Assembly (NCBI GenBank): GCA_937884635.1
Contig: CALGBW010000029.1
Location: 1-29,395, forward strand
From: an uncultured Chlamydiaceae bacterium
GTDB taxonomy: Bacteria > Chlamydiota > Chlamydiia > Chlamydiales > Chlamydiaceae
Direction of reading: 5' to 3'
DNA: 29,395 nucleotides
Shown: positions 1 to 5,867 of the stretch, one piece after another
Layout of the letters: the number at the start of each line of letters is the position of its first letter
Position numbering within the stretch: position 1 is the stretch's first letter
Made by a program: the position numbers and the translations under genes
The notes under the pieces: generated by a model
Seen by the model: the letters and a program-made list of their open reading frames with translations, nothing else
Told to the model about the DNA's origin: nothing
Databases searched by the model: none

Positions 1-26
1 GGTTATTATTTGTAAGAGTGGATTTC

Positions 27-248
27 ATGGCGAAAAAAGAGGATACTATTGTGCTAGAAGGAAGGGTAGATGAACTCCTTCCCGGTATGCATTTCAAGGT
101 TGTATTAGAAAATGGTATGTCGGTGACTGCTCATTTGTGCGGGAAAATGCGCATGAGTAATATTCGTTTGCTGGTTGGAGATCGGGTCACGGTGGAAATG
201 TCGGCATACGATTTAACTAAAGCTCGCGTTGTTTATCGGCATCGATAA
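27..248 (+). CDS. infA: Translation initiation factor IF-1
   Basis: Encodes a 73-residue protein that binds the A site of the 30S subunit during initiation and works with IF-2 and IF-3. The whole protein is one S1-like OB fold, and the typical IF-1 features are present: the VLEGRV opening, the central HLCGKMRMSNIRLLVGD block and the RVVYRHR end. The length is normal for the family. I chose the ATG at 27 rather than the in-frame GTG at 18 because MAKKEDT is the standard IF-1 start and a purine-rich AAGAG (14-18) lies 8 bases upstream. It is followed by a probable terminator and a long noncoding gap, so it seems to end a transcription unit that begins before the window. Identity is secure. Confidence 0.97.
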   Translation: MAKKEDTIVLEGRVDELLPGMHFKVVLENGMSVTAHLCGKMRMSNIRLLVGDRVTVEMSAYDLTKARVVYRHR

Positions 249-259
249 CGTCCGTCAAT

Positions 260-298
260 GCCAGTAGGGACGTATTTTGGTTTCTCTGGCTTTTTTTT
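260..298 (+). terminator. Probable rho-independent terminator after infA
   Basis: GCCAG (260-264) can pair with CTGGC (286-290), directly followed by eight T residues (291-298). The stem is short and the loop long (21 bases). An alternative stem ACGTCC (248-253) with GGACGT (268-273) overlaps it. The T tract and position just after infA support termination. Confidence 0.5.
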
Positions 299-572
299 AA
301 TTTTTATTTGATTCACTGTTGTTCCCTTTTAATTTCTGGGTGTTTTTCGGAAGCATTTTTGCGTCGCTGCATGCTTGATAATAATCTTTGTCTATGAGTA
401 CTATGCTCGCTGTCAGGCTGTTAGTTTTTGACTTCTTTAGATGCTGTCAGGTTCCTAGCCCTTCGTTTTGTTTGCAGGTTTTCTCGTGTTCTTCGGAGCA
501 TATGGGCTAGTTTGGTTGGATTGTGGTTGTTTTAAGCATCTGGGTTGAAGTTTATATGAATGCAGTAAATCG
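299..572. other. Noncoding gap between infA and the RNA-like relic
   Basis: I see no gene here: every frame is broken by stops and no ribosome binding site precedes a usable ORF. A 9-base direct repeat GCTGTCAGG occurs at 409-417 and 443-451. If the downstream segment is the right end of a TnpB element, this is where the decayed end of tnpB would lie, but I could not recover a convincing TnpB translation, including its C-terminal zinc ribbon. Confidence 0.6.
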
Positions 573-746
573 CCCTTGACTTTGTATATAGCAAAGGGAA
601 AGATAGATAGGCCTAGGGTGGTGATCGCCCGAAGTTACGCTTGTAGAGATAGTTGTAGCTGGTTATCGAATATAAAATATTTATTGAACCAAGCTGTCTG
701 TCGATGAGACAAGAAGCCCGTCTGCTTTGACAGATGGGTAATTCAC
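573..746 (+). mobile_element. IS200/IS605 TnpB omega-RNA / right-end-like relic
   Basis: Seen in sequence: hairpin GGGTG (616-620)/CGCCC (626-630); an 8-bp helix AGCTGGTT (657-664) with AACC (687-690) and AGCT (692-695), one bulged A at 691; a pseudoknot between the loop ATCGA (665-669) and TCGAT (701-705); and a terminal hairpin CCCGTCTG (717-724)/CAGATGGG (731-738), flanked by AGAAG on the left and TAATTCAC on the right. A further 5' hairpin is possible at 573-598. From family knowledge, AGAAGCCC-stem-GGGTAnTTCAC is the usual 3' end of TnpB guide (omega) RNAs and of IS605-type right ends, and a pseudoknot just before it is also typical. The segment GAAGTTACGCTTGTAGAG (631-648) resembles the bases around the tnpB stop in such elements. 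No tnpB, tnpA or left end is visible, so I infer a relic. It could instead be a domesticated small RNA. Chlamydia suis is known to carry an IS605-type element, which makes the origin plausible. Confidence 0.6.
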
Positions 747-890
747 ATAAAAACTCTTTGTTAAGAAAGGCTATATCAAATAGACTATACCCATTTTCAG
801 TGAACTAAGGTTTTTCGAACTTGGGGGTGATAGGAGTCTGCTAGGTATGCTTGCGGATGAGTACATGTAGGTTGAAGGCTGAAAAGTTCA

Positions 891-919
891 TTATCCGTTT
901 TCTTTTGTAAATGTATAAA
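891..919 (+). promoter_or_regulatory. Candidate sigma-66 promoter for tRNA-Thr/tuf
   Basis: TATAAA at 914-919 ends six bases before the tRNA-Thr gene, a fitting -10 position. The best -35 at 17-bp spacing is TTATCC (891-896), which is poor; TTCATT (887-892) at 21 bp is the alternative. It would drive the tRNA-Thr, tuf, tRNA-Trp, secE, nusG unit. Confidence 0.45.
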
Positions 920-925
920 TGTTGG

Positions 926-997
926 GCCCAGGTAGCTCAGTGGCAGAGCACTTGCATGGTAAGTAAGTGGTCGTAGGTTCAATTCCTATCCTGGGCA
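926..997 (+). tRNA. tRNA-Thr (anticodon GGT)
   Basis: A complete cloverleaf can be drawn. Acceptor GCCCAGG (926-932) pairs with CCTGGGC (990-996), with discriminator A at 997. The D arm is GCTC/GAGC. The anticodon stem CTTGC/GTAAG encloses ATGGTAA with anticodon GGT, reading ACC and ACT. The T arm has loop TTCAATT. CCA is not encoded. It lies 42 bases before tuf with no terminator between, so co-transcription and processing are likely. Confidence 0.95.
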
Positions 998-1039
998 GAA
1001 GGTAGTGGTAATTAATTTTTAATTTTTGAGGATTCTGAA

Positions 1040-2224
1040 ATGTCAAAAGAAACTTTTCAGCGTAACAAGCCCCATATCAATATTGGGACCATCGGTCACG
1101 TTGACCACGGTAAAACTACACTCACAGCGGCTATTACGCGTGCGCTTTCTGGTGATGGATTAGCAGATTTTCGTGATTACAGCTCCATAGACAACACTCC
1201 TGAAGAAAAAGCGAGAGGTATTACTATCAATGCTTCTCACGTAGAATATGAAACTGCTAATCGGCACTATGCTCACGTTGACTGCCCTGGTCACGCAGAC
1301 TACGTCAAAAATATGATTACTGGTGCCGCTCAAATGGACGGTGCTATTCTCGTTGTGTCCGCTACAGATGGTGCTATGCCTCAAACGAAAGAGCACATTC
1401 TTTTGGCTAGACAAGTTGGGGTTCCTTACATTGTTGTTTTCCTTAACAAAATTGATATGATTTCTCCTGAGGATGCCGAGTTAGTTGACTTGGTTGAGAT
1501 GGAATTGTCTGAGCTTCTAGAAGAAAAAGGCTATAAAGGTTGCCCAATTATCCGAGGTTCTGCTCTTAAAGCTTTAGAAGGAGATCCTGCTTACATTGAG
1601 AAAGTTAGAGAATTAATGCAGGCTGTTGATGACAACATCCCTACACCTGAGCGAGAAATTGATAAACCATTCTTAATGCCAATTGAGGATGTATTCTCTA
1701 TTTCTGGTCGAGGAACTGTTGTAACAGGCCGTATTGAGCGTGGAGTGGTCAAAGTTTCTGATAAAGTACAGTTGGTTGGTTTAAGAGAGACTAAAGATAC
1801 AATTGTAACTGGCGTTGAAATGTTCCGAAAAGAATTACCAGAAGGTCGTGCTGGGGAGAACGTTGGTTTGCTTCTCAGGGGTATTGGTAAAAATGACGTT
1901 GAAAGAGGAATGGTTGTTTGCTTGCCAAACAGCGTAAAACCTCATACGCAATTCAAATGTGCTGTTTACGTTTTACAAAAAGAAGAAGGTGGACGTCATA
2001 AGCCTTTCTTCAGCGGTTATAGACCTCAATTCTTCTTCCGTACAACAGATGTTACAGGTGTTGTCACTTTGCCTGATGGCGTTGAGATGGTTATGCCAGG
2101 GGATAACGTTGAGTTTGAAGTTCAGTTAATCAGTCCTGTAGCCTTAGAAGAGGGGATGAGATTCGCTATCCGAGAAGGCGGACGAACAATCGGTGCTGGA
2201 ACAATTTCTCAAATTATAGCTTAA
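1040..2224 (+). CDS. tuf: Elongation factor Tu
   Basis: 394-residue GTPase that carries aminoacyl-tRNA to the ribosomal A site. The G domain shows the P loop GHVDHGKT (19-26), the switch II motif DCPGHADY (81-88) and NKID (136-139). The second and third beta-barrel domains follow (for example GRGTVVTGRIERG and the C-terminal GGRTIGAGTI). Full family length. The start has GAGGA (1028-1032) seven bases upstream. It sits between tRNA-Thr and tRNA-Trp, and upstream of secE-nusG, the usual bacterial arrangement. Only one tuf is seen here, and Chlamydia is known to have a single copy. Base use suggests high expression. Confidence 0.99.
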   Translation: MSKETFQRNKPHINIGTIGHVDHGKTTLTAAITRALSGDGLADFRDYSSIDNTPEEKARGITINASHVEYETANRHYAHVDCPGHADYVKNMITGAAQMDGAILVVSATDGAMPQTKEHILLARQVGVPYIVVFLNKIDMISPEDAELVDLVEMELSELLEEKGYKGCPIIRGSALKALEGDPAYIEKVRELMQAVDDNIPTPEREIDKPFLMPIEDVFSISGRGTVVTGRIERGVVKVSDKVQLVGLRETKDTIVTGVEMFRKELPEGRAGENVGLLLRGIGKNDVERGMVVCLPNSVKPHTQFKCAVYVLQKEEGGRHKPFFSGYRPQFFFRTTDVTGVVTLPDGVEMVMPGDNVEFEVQLISPVALEEGMRFAIREGGRTIGAGTISQIIA

Positions 2225-2232
2225 TGCATTTT

Positions 2233-2257
2233 AGAGCGACGCACTTTACGTCGCTCT
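2233..2257 (+). terminator. Perfect 9-bp hairpin between tuf and tRNA-Trp
   Basis: AGAGCGACG (2233-2241) pairs perfectly with CGTCGCTCT (2249-2257) around a 7-base loop. No T tract follows, and the tRNA begins five bases later, so it may be a partial terminator, an RNA-stabilising end for tuf mRNA or a processing signal rather than a full stop. Confidence 0.5.
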
Positions 2258-2262
2258 CTATT

Positions 2263-2335
2263 GGGTGTGTAGCTTAGATGGTAGAGCAGTGGCCTCCAAA
2301 GCCGCCGGTCGGGGGTTCGAATCCCTCCGCACTCG
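2263..2335 (+). tRNA. tRNA-Trp (anticodon CCA)
   Basis: Acceptor GGGTGTG (2263-2269) pairs with CGCACTC (2328-2334), allowing G-T pairs, with discriminator G at 2335. The anticodon stem GTGGC/GCCGC encloses CTCCAAA with anticodon CCA. The T arm GGGGG/CCCTC has loop TTCGAAT. CCA end not encoded. The tuf-tRNA-Trp-secE-nusG order is common in bacteria. Confidence 0.96.
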
Positions 2336-2367
2336 TATGAGTTTAATTTTCGATTTGAAGTTTGCTT

Positions 2368-2619
2368 ATGAAACAGCAAAAACCTCGTGAGACTTTGTCT
2401 AAAAAAATATCTATAGCTAAAAAGCAAGCAGCTTTTGCTGGTGATTTTTTAGATGAGGTAAAGAAGATAGAGTGGGTCAATAAGCGAGATCTCAAACGCT
2501 ATGTCAAAATAGTTCTTATAAGTATTTTTGGGTTTGGTTTTTCTGTTTATTTTATAGATTTGGTGTTTCGTAAGTCGCTTACAATTTTGGGAAATATAAC
2601 AAGCTTTTTCTTTGGTTAA
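2368..2619 (+). CDS. secE: Preprotein translocase subunit SecE
   Basis: 83-residue inner-membrane protein that clamps the SecY channel of the general secretion pathway. The N-terminal half is basic and hydrophilic. The conserved amphipathic segment DEVKKIEWVNKRDLKRYV (about 28-45) leads into one membrane span (about 47-72). It is the short one-span form found in most bacteria. I chose ATG 2368 over the upstream in-frame TTG 2362 because TTGAAG (2355-2360) is well placed. Its stop lies four bases before the nusG start, so the two are almost certainly co-transcribed and translationally linked. Confidence 0.93.
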   Translation: MKQQKPRETLSKKISIAKKQAAFAGDFLDEVKKIEWVNKRDLKRYVKIVLISIFGFGFSVYFIDLVFRKSLTILGNITSFFFG

Positions 2620-2623
2620 GTAC

Positions 2624-3172
2624 ATGTTCAAATGGTATGTCGTTCAGGTTTTCACGGCTCAAGAGAAGAAAGTGAAAAAAGCTTTAGAAGATTTTAGAGA
2701 ATCTTCTGGTATGTCAGATTACATACAACAAATCATTTTACCCATCGAGAACGTTATGGAAGTCAAAAAGGGCGAACATAAAGTTGTCGAGAGGTTTATT
2801 TGGCCTGGTTATTTGCTTATTAAGATGCATCTAACGGATGAGTCTTGGCAGTACGTGAAAAGTACGCAAGGCGTTGTTGAGTTTTTAGGCGGGGGATCTC
2901 CTCAGTCTTTGTCCGATGATGAAGTTAGAAATATTTTAAAGGATATTGAAGAGAAAAAATCAGGCGTTGTCCAGAAGCATAAGTTTGAAGTTGGTGCGCA
3001 GGTTAAGATTAACGACGGTGTTTTTGTTAATTTTATCGGTGTAGTCTCTGAAGTATTCCATGATAAAGGTCGATTGAGCGTTATGGTCTCTATCTTTGGA
3101 AGAGAGACTCGTGTGGATGATTTAGAATTCTGGCAAGTTGAAGAAGTCCTTCCTGGGCAGGAAAGTGAGTAA
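2624..3172 (+). CDS. nusG: Transcription termination/antitermination factor NusG
   Basis: 182-residue factor that binds the RNA polymerase clamp, supports processive elongation and links transcription with Rho or the ribosome. The N-terminal NGN domain begins MFKWYVVQVFTAQEKKVKKA and includes the VERFIWPGYLLIKM strand. The C-terminal KOW domain is in about 125-178 (GAQVKINDGVFVNFIGVV). ATG 2624 gives the classical NusG start; the in-frame TTG at 2612 lies inside secE. The gap to rplK (107 bases) holds a possible separate promoter, so ribosomal protein expression may be partly independent. Confidence 0.97.
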   Translation: MFKWYVVQVFTAQEKKVKKALEDFRESSGMSDYIQQIILPIENVMEVKKGEHKVVERFIWPGYLLIKMHLTDESWQYVKSTQGVVEFLGGGSPQSLSDDEVRNILKDIEEKKSGVVQKHKFEVGAQVKINDGVFVNFIGVVSEVFHDKGRLSVMVSIFGRETRVDDLEFWQVEEVLPGQESE

Positions 3173-3187
3173 GAACACGAAAAACTG

Positions 3188-3216
3188 TGTATTCTTATTC
3201 CTCTTGTTCTTATAAT
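3188..3216 (+). promoter_or_regulatory. Candidate promoter before rplK
   Basis: A perfect TATAAT (3211-3216) lies 17 bases after a weak -35 TGTATT (3188-3193), 64 bases before the rplK start. A 7-bp pairing AAGAACA (3171-3177)/TGTTCTT (3205-3211) with a long loop overlaps it and could be a weak terminator of the secE-nusG unit. Confidence 0.4.
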
Positions 3217-3279
3217 TTTAGTTTTTTTGTTTCCTTCCCTCTTTTGTAGAGGTCCGTCAAGATAGAGTTAGGTTAGAAT

Positions 3280-3855
3280 ATGTCGAGTAAAAAAGTAATT
3301 AAATTGATCAAGTTGCAGATCCCTGGAGGGAAAGCTAATCCAGCTCCACCAATTGGTCCTGCCTTAGGTGCTGCAGGTGTTAACATTATGGGATTTTGCA
3401 AAGAGTTTAATGCTGCCACTCAAGATCGTCCTGGTGATTTGTTGCCTGTTGTAATTACTGTTTATTCGGATAAAACGTTTAGTTTTATAACTAAACAACC
3501 TCCAGTTTCTTCTCTAATTAAAAAAGCTTTAAACTTAGAGTCTGGGTCAAAAATTCCTAACAGAAACAAAGTTGGGAAATTGACTAAGGAGCAGGTCTTG
3601 GCGATTGCAGAGCAAAAGCTAAAAGACATGGATGTTCTTCTTCTTGGTTCCGCAGTGCGTATGGTAGAAGGAACTGCCCGTAGTATGGGTATAGATGTGG
3701 AGGAATTTATAACAAAGCTGCGTGATTATGACAAAACATGGAAAACGTATTCGAAGTATTTTAAAAAGTTGCGATTTTTCAAAGTCGTATTCTTTGCAAG
3801 AAGCTATAGATATTTTAAAGCAGTGCCCTCCTGTACGTTTCGATCAAACCGTTGA
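3280..3855 (+). CDS. rplK: Ribosomal protein L11, with an abnormal 50-residue C-terminal extension
   Basis: L11 binds 23S rRNA at the GTPase centre and forms the base of the L7/L12 stalk. Residues 1-141 are a complete normal L11: the PGGKANPAPPIGPALGAAGVNI block near the N-terminus and the C-terminal rRNA-binding domain ending RSMGIDVE. Chlamydial L11 as I remember it stops there (141 residues). Here codon 142 (3703-3705) is GAA, one base from TAA, and the frame stays open to 3855, adding 50 residues rich in Lys, Arg, Phe and Tyr. The extension overlaps rplA by 128 bases in another frame and looks like an out-of-frame reading of rplA, not a domain. The start has TTAGG (3268-3272). Either a real stop-loss allele or a base error; the functional core is certain, the extension is not. 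Confidence 0.9.
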   Translation: MSSKKVIKLIKLQIPGGKANPAPPIGPALGAAGVNIMGFCKEFNAATQDRPGDLLPVVITVYSDKTFSFITKQPPVSSLIKKALNLESGSKIPNRNKVGKLTKEQVLAIAEQKLKDMDVLLLGSAVRMVEGTARSMGIDVEEFITKLRDYDKTWKTYSKYFKKLRFFKVVFFARSYRYFKAVPSCTFRSNR

Positions 3856-4426
3856 TGTTTCTATTAAACTGGGGGTTGACCCAAGAAAGAGCGATCAGCA
3901 AGTTAGAGGTGCTGTTTTCTTGCCAAATGGTACTGGTAAGACCCTTAAGGTTTTAGTTTTTGCTGCGGGGGAAAAGGCTCAAGAGGCAATTAAGGCAGGT
4001 GCTGATTTTGTTGGTAGCGATGATCTTGTAGAAAAAATTAAAGGTGGATGGGTTGATTTCGACGTTGCCGTTGCTACGCCAGATATGATGCGTGAAGTTG
4101 GAAAACTCGGTAAAGTGTTAGGTCCTCGTAACCTGATGCCTACTCCTAAGGCTGGAACAGTTACAATGGACGTAGTGAAGGCTATCTCAGAGTTGCGAAA
4201 AGGAAAGATCGAGTTTAAGGCAGATCGCTCTGGGGTTTGCAATGTTGGGGTTGGTAAATTATCTTTTGATAGCGCTCAGATCAAAGAAAACATAGAGGCT
4301 CTGTGTGCAGCCTTAGTTAAGGCTAAGCCATCTACAGCTAAGGGACAATATTTGGTTTCCTTCACAGTGTCTTCGACTATGGGGCCTGGTATTTCCATAG
4401 ATATGAGAGAATTAATCGCTTCTTAA
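3728..4426 (+). CDS. rplA: Ribosomal protein L1
   Basis: 232-residue protein of the L1 stalk, which helps release deacylated tRNA from the E site. In many bacteria it also represses its own operon by binding the mRNA leader. Conserved L1 signatures are present: FDQTVDVSIKLGVDPRKSDQQVRG near the start, GKLGKVLGPRNLMPTPKAGTV in the middle and the end SSTMGPGISIDMRELI. Full length. ATG 3728 gives the family start MTKHGKR; the in-frame GTG at 3722 is less likely. Ribosomes reading the extended rplK frame would cross this start and its first 128 bases, which may alter L1 initiation. Ribosome binding sequence is weak. Confidence 0.97.
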   Translation: MTKHGKRIRSILKSCDFSKSYSLQEAIDILKQCPPVRFDQTVDVSIKLGVDPRKSDQQVRGAVFLPNGTGKTLKVLVFAAGEKAQEAIKAGADFVGSDDLVEKIKGGWVDFDVAVATPDMMREVGKLGKVLGPRNLMPTPKAGTVTMDVVKAISELRKGKIEFKADRSGVCNVGVGKLSFDSAQIKENIEALCAALVKAKPSTAKGQYLVSFTVSSTMGPGISIDMRELIAS

Positions 4427-4434
4427 GAGGGAAA

Positions 4435-4956
4435 ATGAAAGAAGAAAAAAAACTACTCCTTCAAGAGGTTGGTGAGAAGATTGCTGCCTCTCAAGGGTTT
4501 ATTTTATTGAGATATCTTGGATTTACTGCTGGTTACTCTAGAGAATTTCGCAACTCTTTGTCCGGCGTGTCTGCTGAGTTCGAAGTATTAAAGAAACGGA
4601 TCTTTTTTAAAGCTATTGAAGCCGCTGGTTTAGAAGTGAAATCTTCAGAAGATTTAGGCGGGCATCTGGGTGTGGTTTTTGCATATGGTGATCCGGTTTC
4701 TGCGGCTAAGCAAGTATTAGATTTCAACAAACAACACAGTGATTCTTTAGTTTTTCTAGCGGGACGTATTGATGGGGCTAGTTTGTCTGGTGAGGAAGTT
4801 GGGGCTGTAGCTCAATTGCCTTCAATGAAAGAGCTTAGACAACAAATTGTGGGCCTCATTGCAGCTCCAATGTCTCAAGTTGTCGGAGTTATGGGCTCTG
4901 TTCTTTCTGGTGTCGTTTCCTGTATTGACCAGAAAGCTGAAAAAACTCAGGAATAA
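4435..4956 (+). CDS. rplJ: Ribosomal protein L10
   Basis: 173-residue stalk protein that anchors L7/L12 dimers to L11 and 23S rRNA. The order between rplA and rplL and the length fit L10. The N-terminal globular domain (about 1-130) is followed by the C-terminal helix that binds L7/L12 dimers. The sequence is less conserved than its neighbours, as is usual for chlamydial L10, so the call rests partly on context. AAGAGGG (4425-4431) overlaps the rplA stop and sits just before ATG 4435, indicating tight coupling. In E. coli L10-L7/L12 represses this mRNA; I see no clear equivalent leader here. Confidence 0.94.
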   Translation: MKEEKKLLLQEVGEKIAASQGFILLRYLGFTAGYSREFRNSLSGVSAEFEVLKKRIFFKAIEAAGLEVKSSEDLGGHLGVVFAYGDPVSAAKQVLDFNKQHSDSLVFLAGRIDGASLSGEEVGAVAQLPSMKELRQQIVGLIAAPMSQVVGVMGSVLSGVVSCIDQKAEKTQE

Positions 4957-4992
4957 TTGTTAATATTCTCAAATCAAGAAAGGGTGACAAAA

Positions 4993-5385
4993 GTGACAAC
5001 AGAAAGTTTAGAGTCTTTGGTAGATCAGTTAAGTGGTTTAACAGTTCTAGAGTTGGCTCAATTGAAAAAGTTGTTAGAAGAGAAATGGGACGTTACAGCG
5101 GCTGCTCCTGTAGTGGCTGTTGCTGGTGCTGCTGTAGCTGGCGATGCTCCTGCTAAATCTGAATCAACAGAATTTGCTGTGATTTTAGAAGATGTTCCTT
5201 CTGATAAGAAAATTGGTGTTTTAAAGGCCGTTAGAGAAGTAACTGGATTAGCTTTAAAAGAAGCTAAAGAAATGACAGAGGGTTTGCCTAAGACTGTTAA
5301 GGAAAAAACCTCTAAGAGCGACGCTGAAGAGACTGTCAAGAAGTTACAAGAGGCTGGCGCTAAAGCTGTTGCTAAGGGCTTGTAG
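4993..5385 (+). CDS. rplL: Ribosomal protein L7/L12
   Basis: 130-residue stalk protein that recruits the translational GTPases. Domains: N-terminal dimerisation helices (LVDQLSGLTVLELAQLKKLLEEKW), an Ala/Val/Gly-rich hinge (about 35-55), and the C-terminal domain with EKTSKSDAEETVKKLQEAGAKA. I chose GTG 4993, which gives the family start M-TTESLE; it has AAAGG (4979-4983) nearby. A second in-frame GTG at 4984 is possible. An in-frame reading from the TTG at 4957 would add residues with no family match. A strong terminator follows, so rpoB appears to have its own promoter. Confidence 0.96.
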   Translation: MTTESLESLVDQLSGLTVLELAQLKKLLEEKWDVTAAAPVVAVAGAAVAGDAPAKSESTEFAVILEDVPSDKKIGVLKAVREVTGLALKEAKEMTEGLPKTVKEKTSKSDAEETVKKLQEAGAKAVAKGL

Positions 5386-5388
5386 TTT

Positions 5389-5421
5389 AAAAAAAGGAAT
5401 TGTCAACAATTCCTTTTTTTT
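5389..5421 (+). terminator. Strong rho-independent terminator after rplL
   Basis: GGAATTGT (5396-5403) pairs with ACAATTCC (5406-5413), extended by an A tract on the left and eight T residues on the right. It starts four bases after the rplL stop. The A and T tracts would let it work on both strands. Confidence 0.92.
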
Positions 5422-5867
5422 CTTGCAGAATCGTACTTGAGGACCCCCGGCGATGTTTGCGTTGGGGATAAAGATTCAGATTGTTTGGCTAGCGTAGAGT
5501 CTGTAGATTTGATGTTTTTTTGAAAACGTAGTTTTTCTTGATGTTTATCCTATCAAGTGAATATTTTAATTGTTTTGTTTACTTGTGTTCAAAGTGGTGT
5601 TGCAATACAGTAGACGTTATTTATTAACTAACTGAAAGTTGTTCTCTCTTTGTGTTTATCTTGAATTGGCTGCATTATCAGAAAATAGGCTTATTTCAAT
5701 CTGTTGACGTCCTTTTTTTAGGTTAGAGTATTAGGCTTACAAGCCGTGTGGATTCCCTTTGAGCAAAGAATGGGGAATTAGCGTACAGTTTTAATTCTTT
5801 CCTTTCGATCGGTTGCTACTCGTTTGGAAGGAGTTTTTGGCATCAAAAAAGTCTTAGGAGAGCTCGC
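5422..5867 (+). promoter_or_regulatory. rpoB leader with candidate promoter
   Basis: No gene is visible. The best promoter is TTGACG (5704-5709) followed after 18-19 bases by GTATTA or TATTAG (5728-5734), 130-160 bases before rpoB. The leader after it can fold ATTCCC (5752-5757) with GGGAAT (5773-5778), and inside it CTTTG (5757-5761) could alternatively pair with CAAAG (5764-5768). The rpoB ribosome binding site is AGGAG (5856-5860), seven bases before the start. Confidence 0.45.

Noticed and set aside
409..451. 9-base direct repeat GCTGTCAGG
   Set aside because: Only two short copies; too little to call a repeat family or a target duplication.
573..746. RNase P RNA, tmRNA or 6S RNA as an explanation for the folded segment
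   Set aside because: The conserved cores of RNase P RNA and tmRNA are absent, and the fold is not the long open hairpin of 6S RNA. The omega-RNA type 3' end fits better.
797..982. 61-residue ORF on the minus strand over tRNA-Thr
   Set aside because: It runs through the tRNA gene and its promoter, with no family features.
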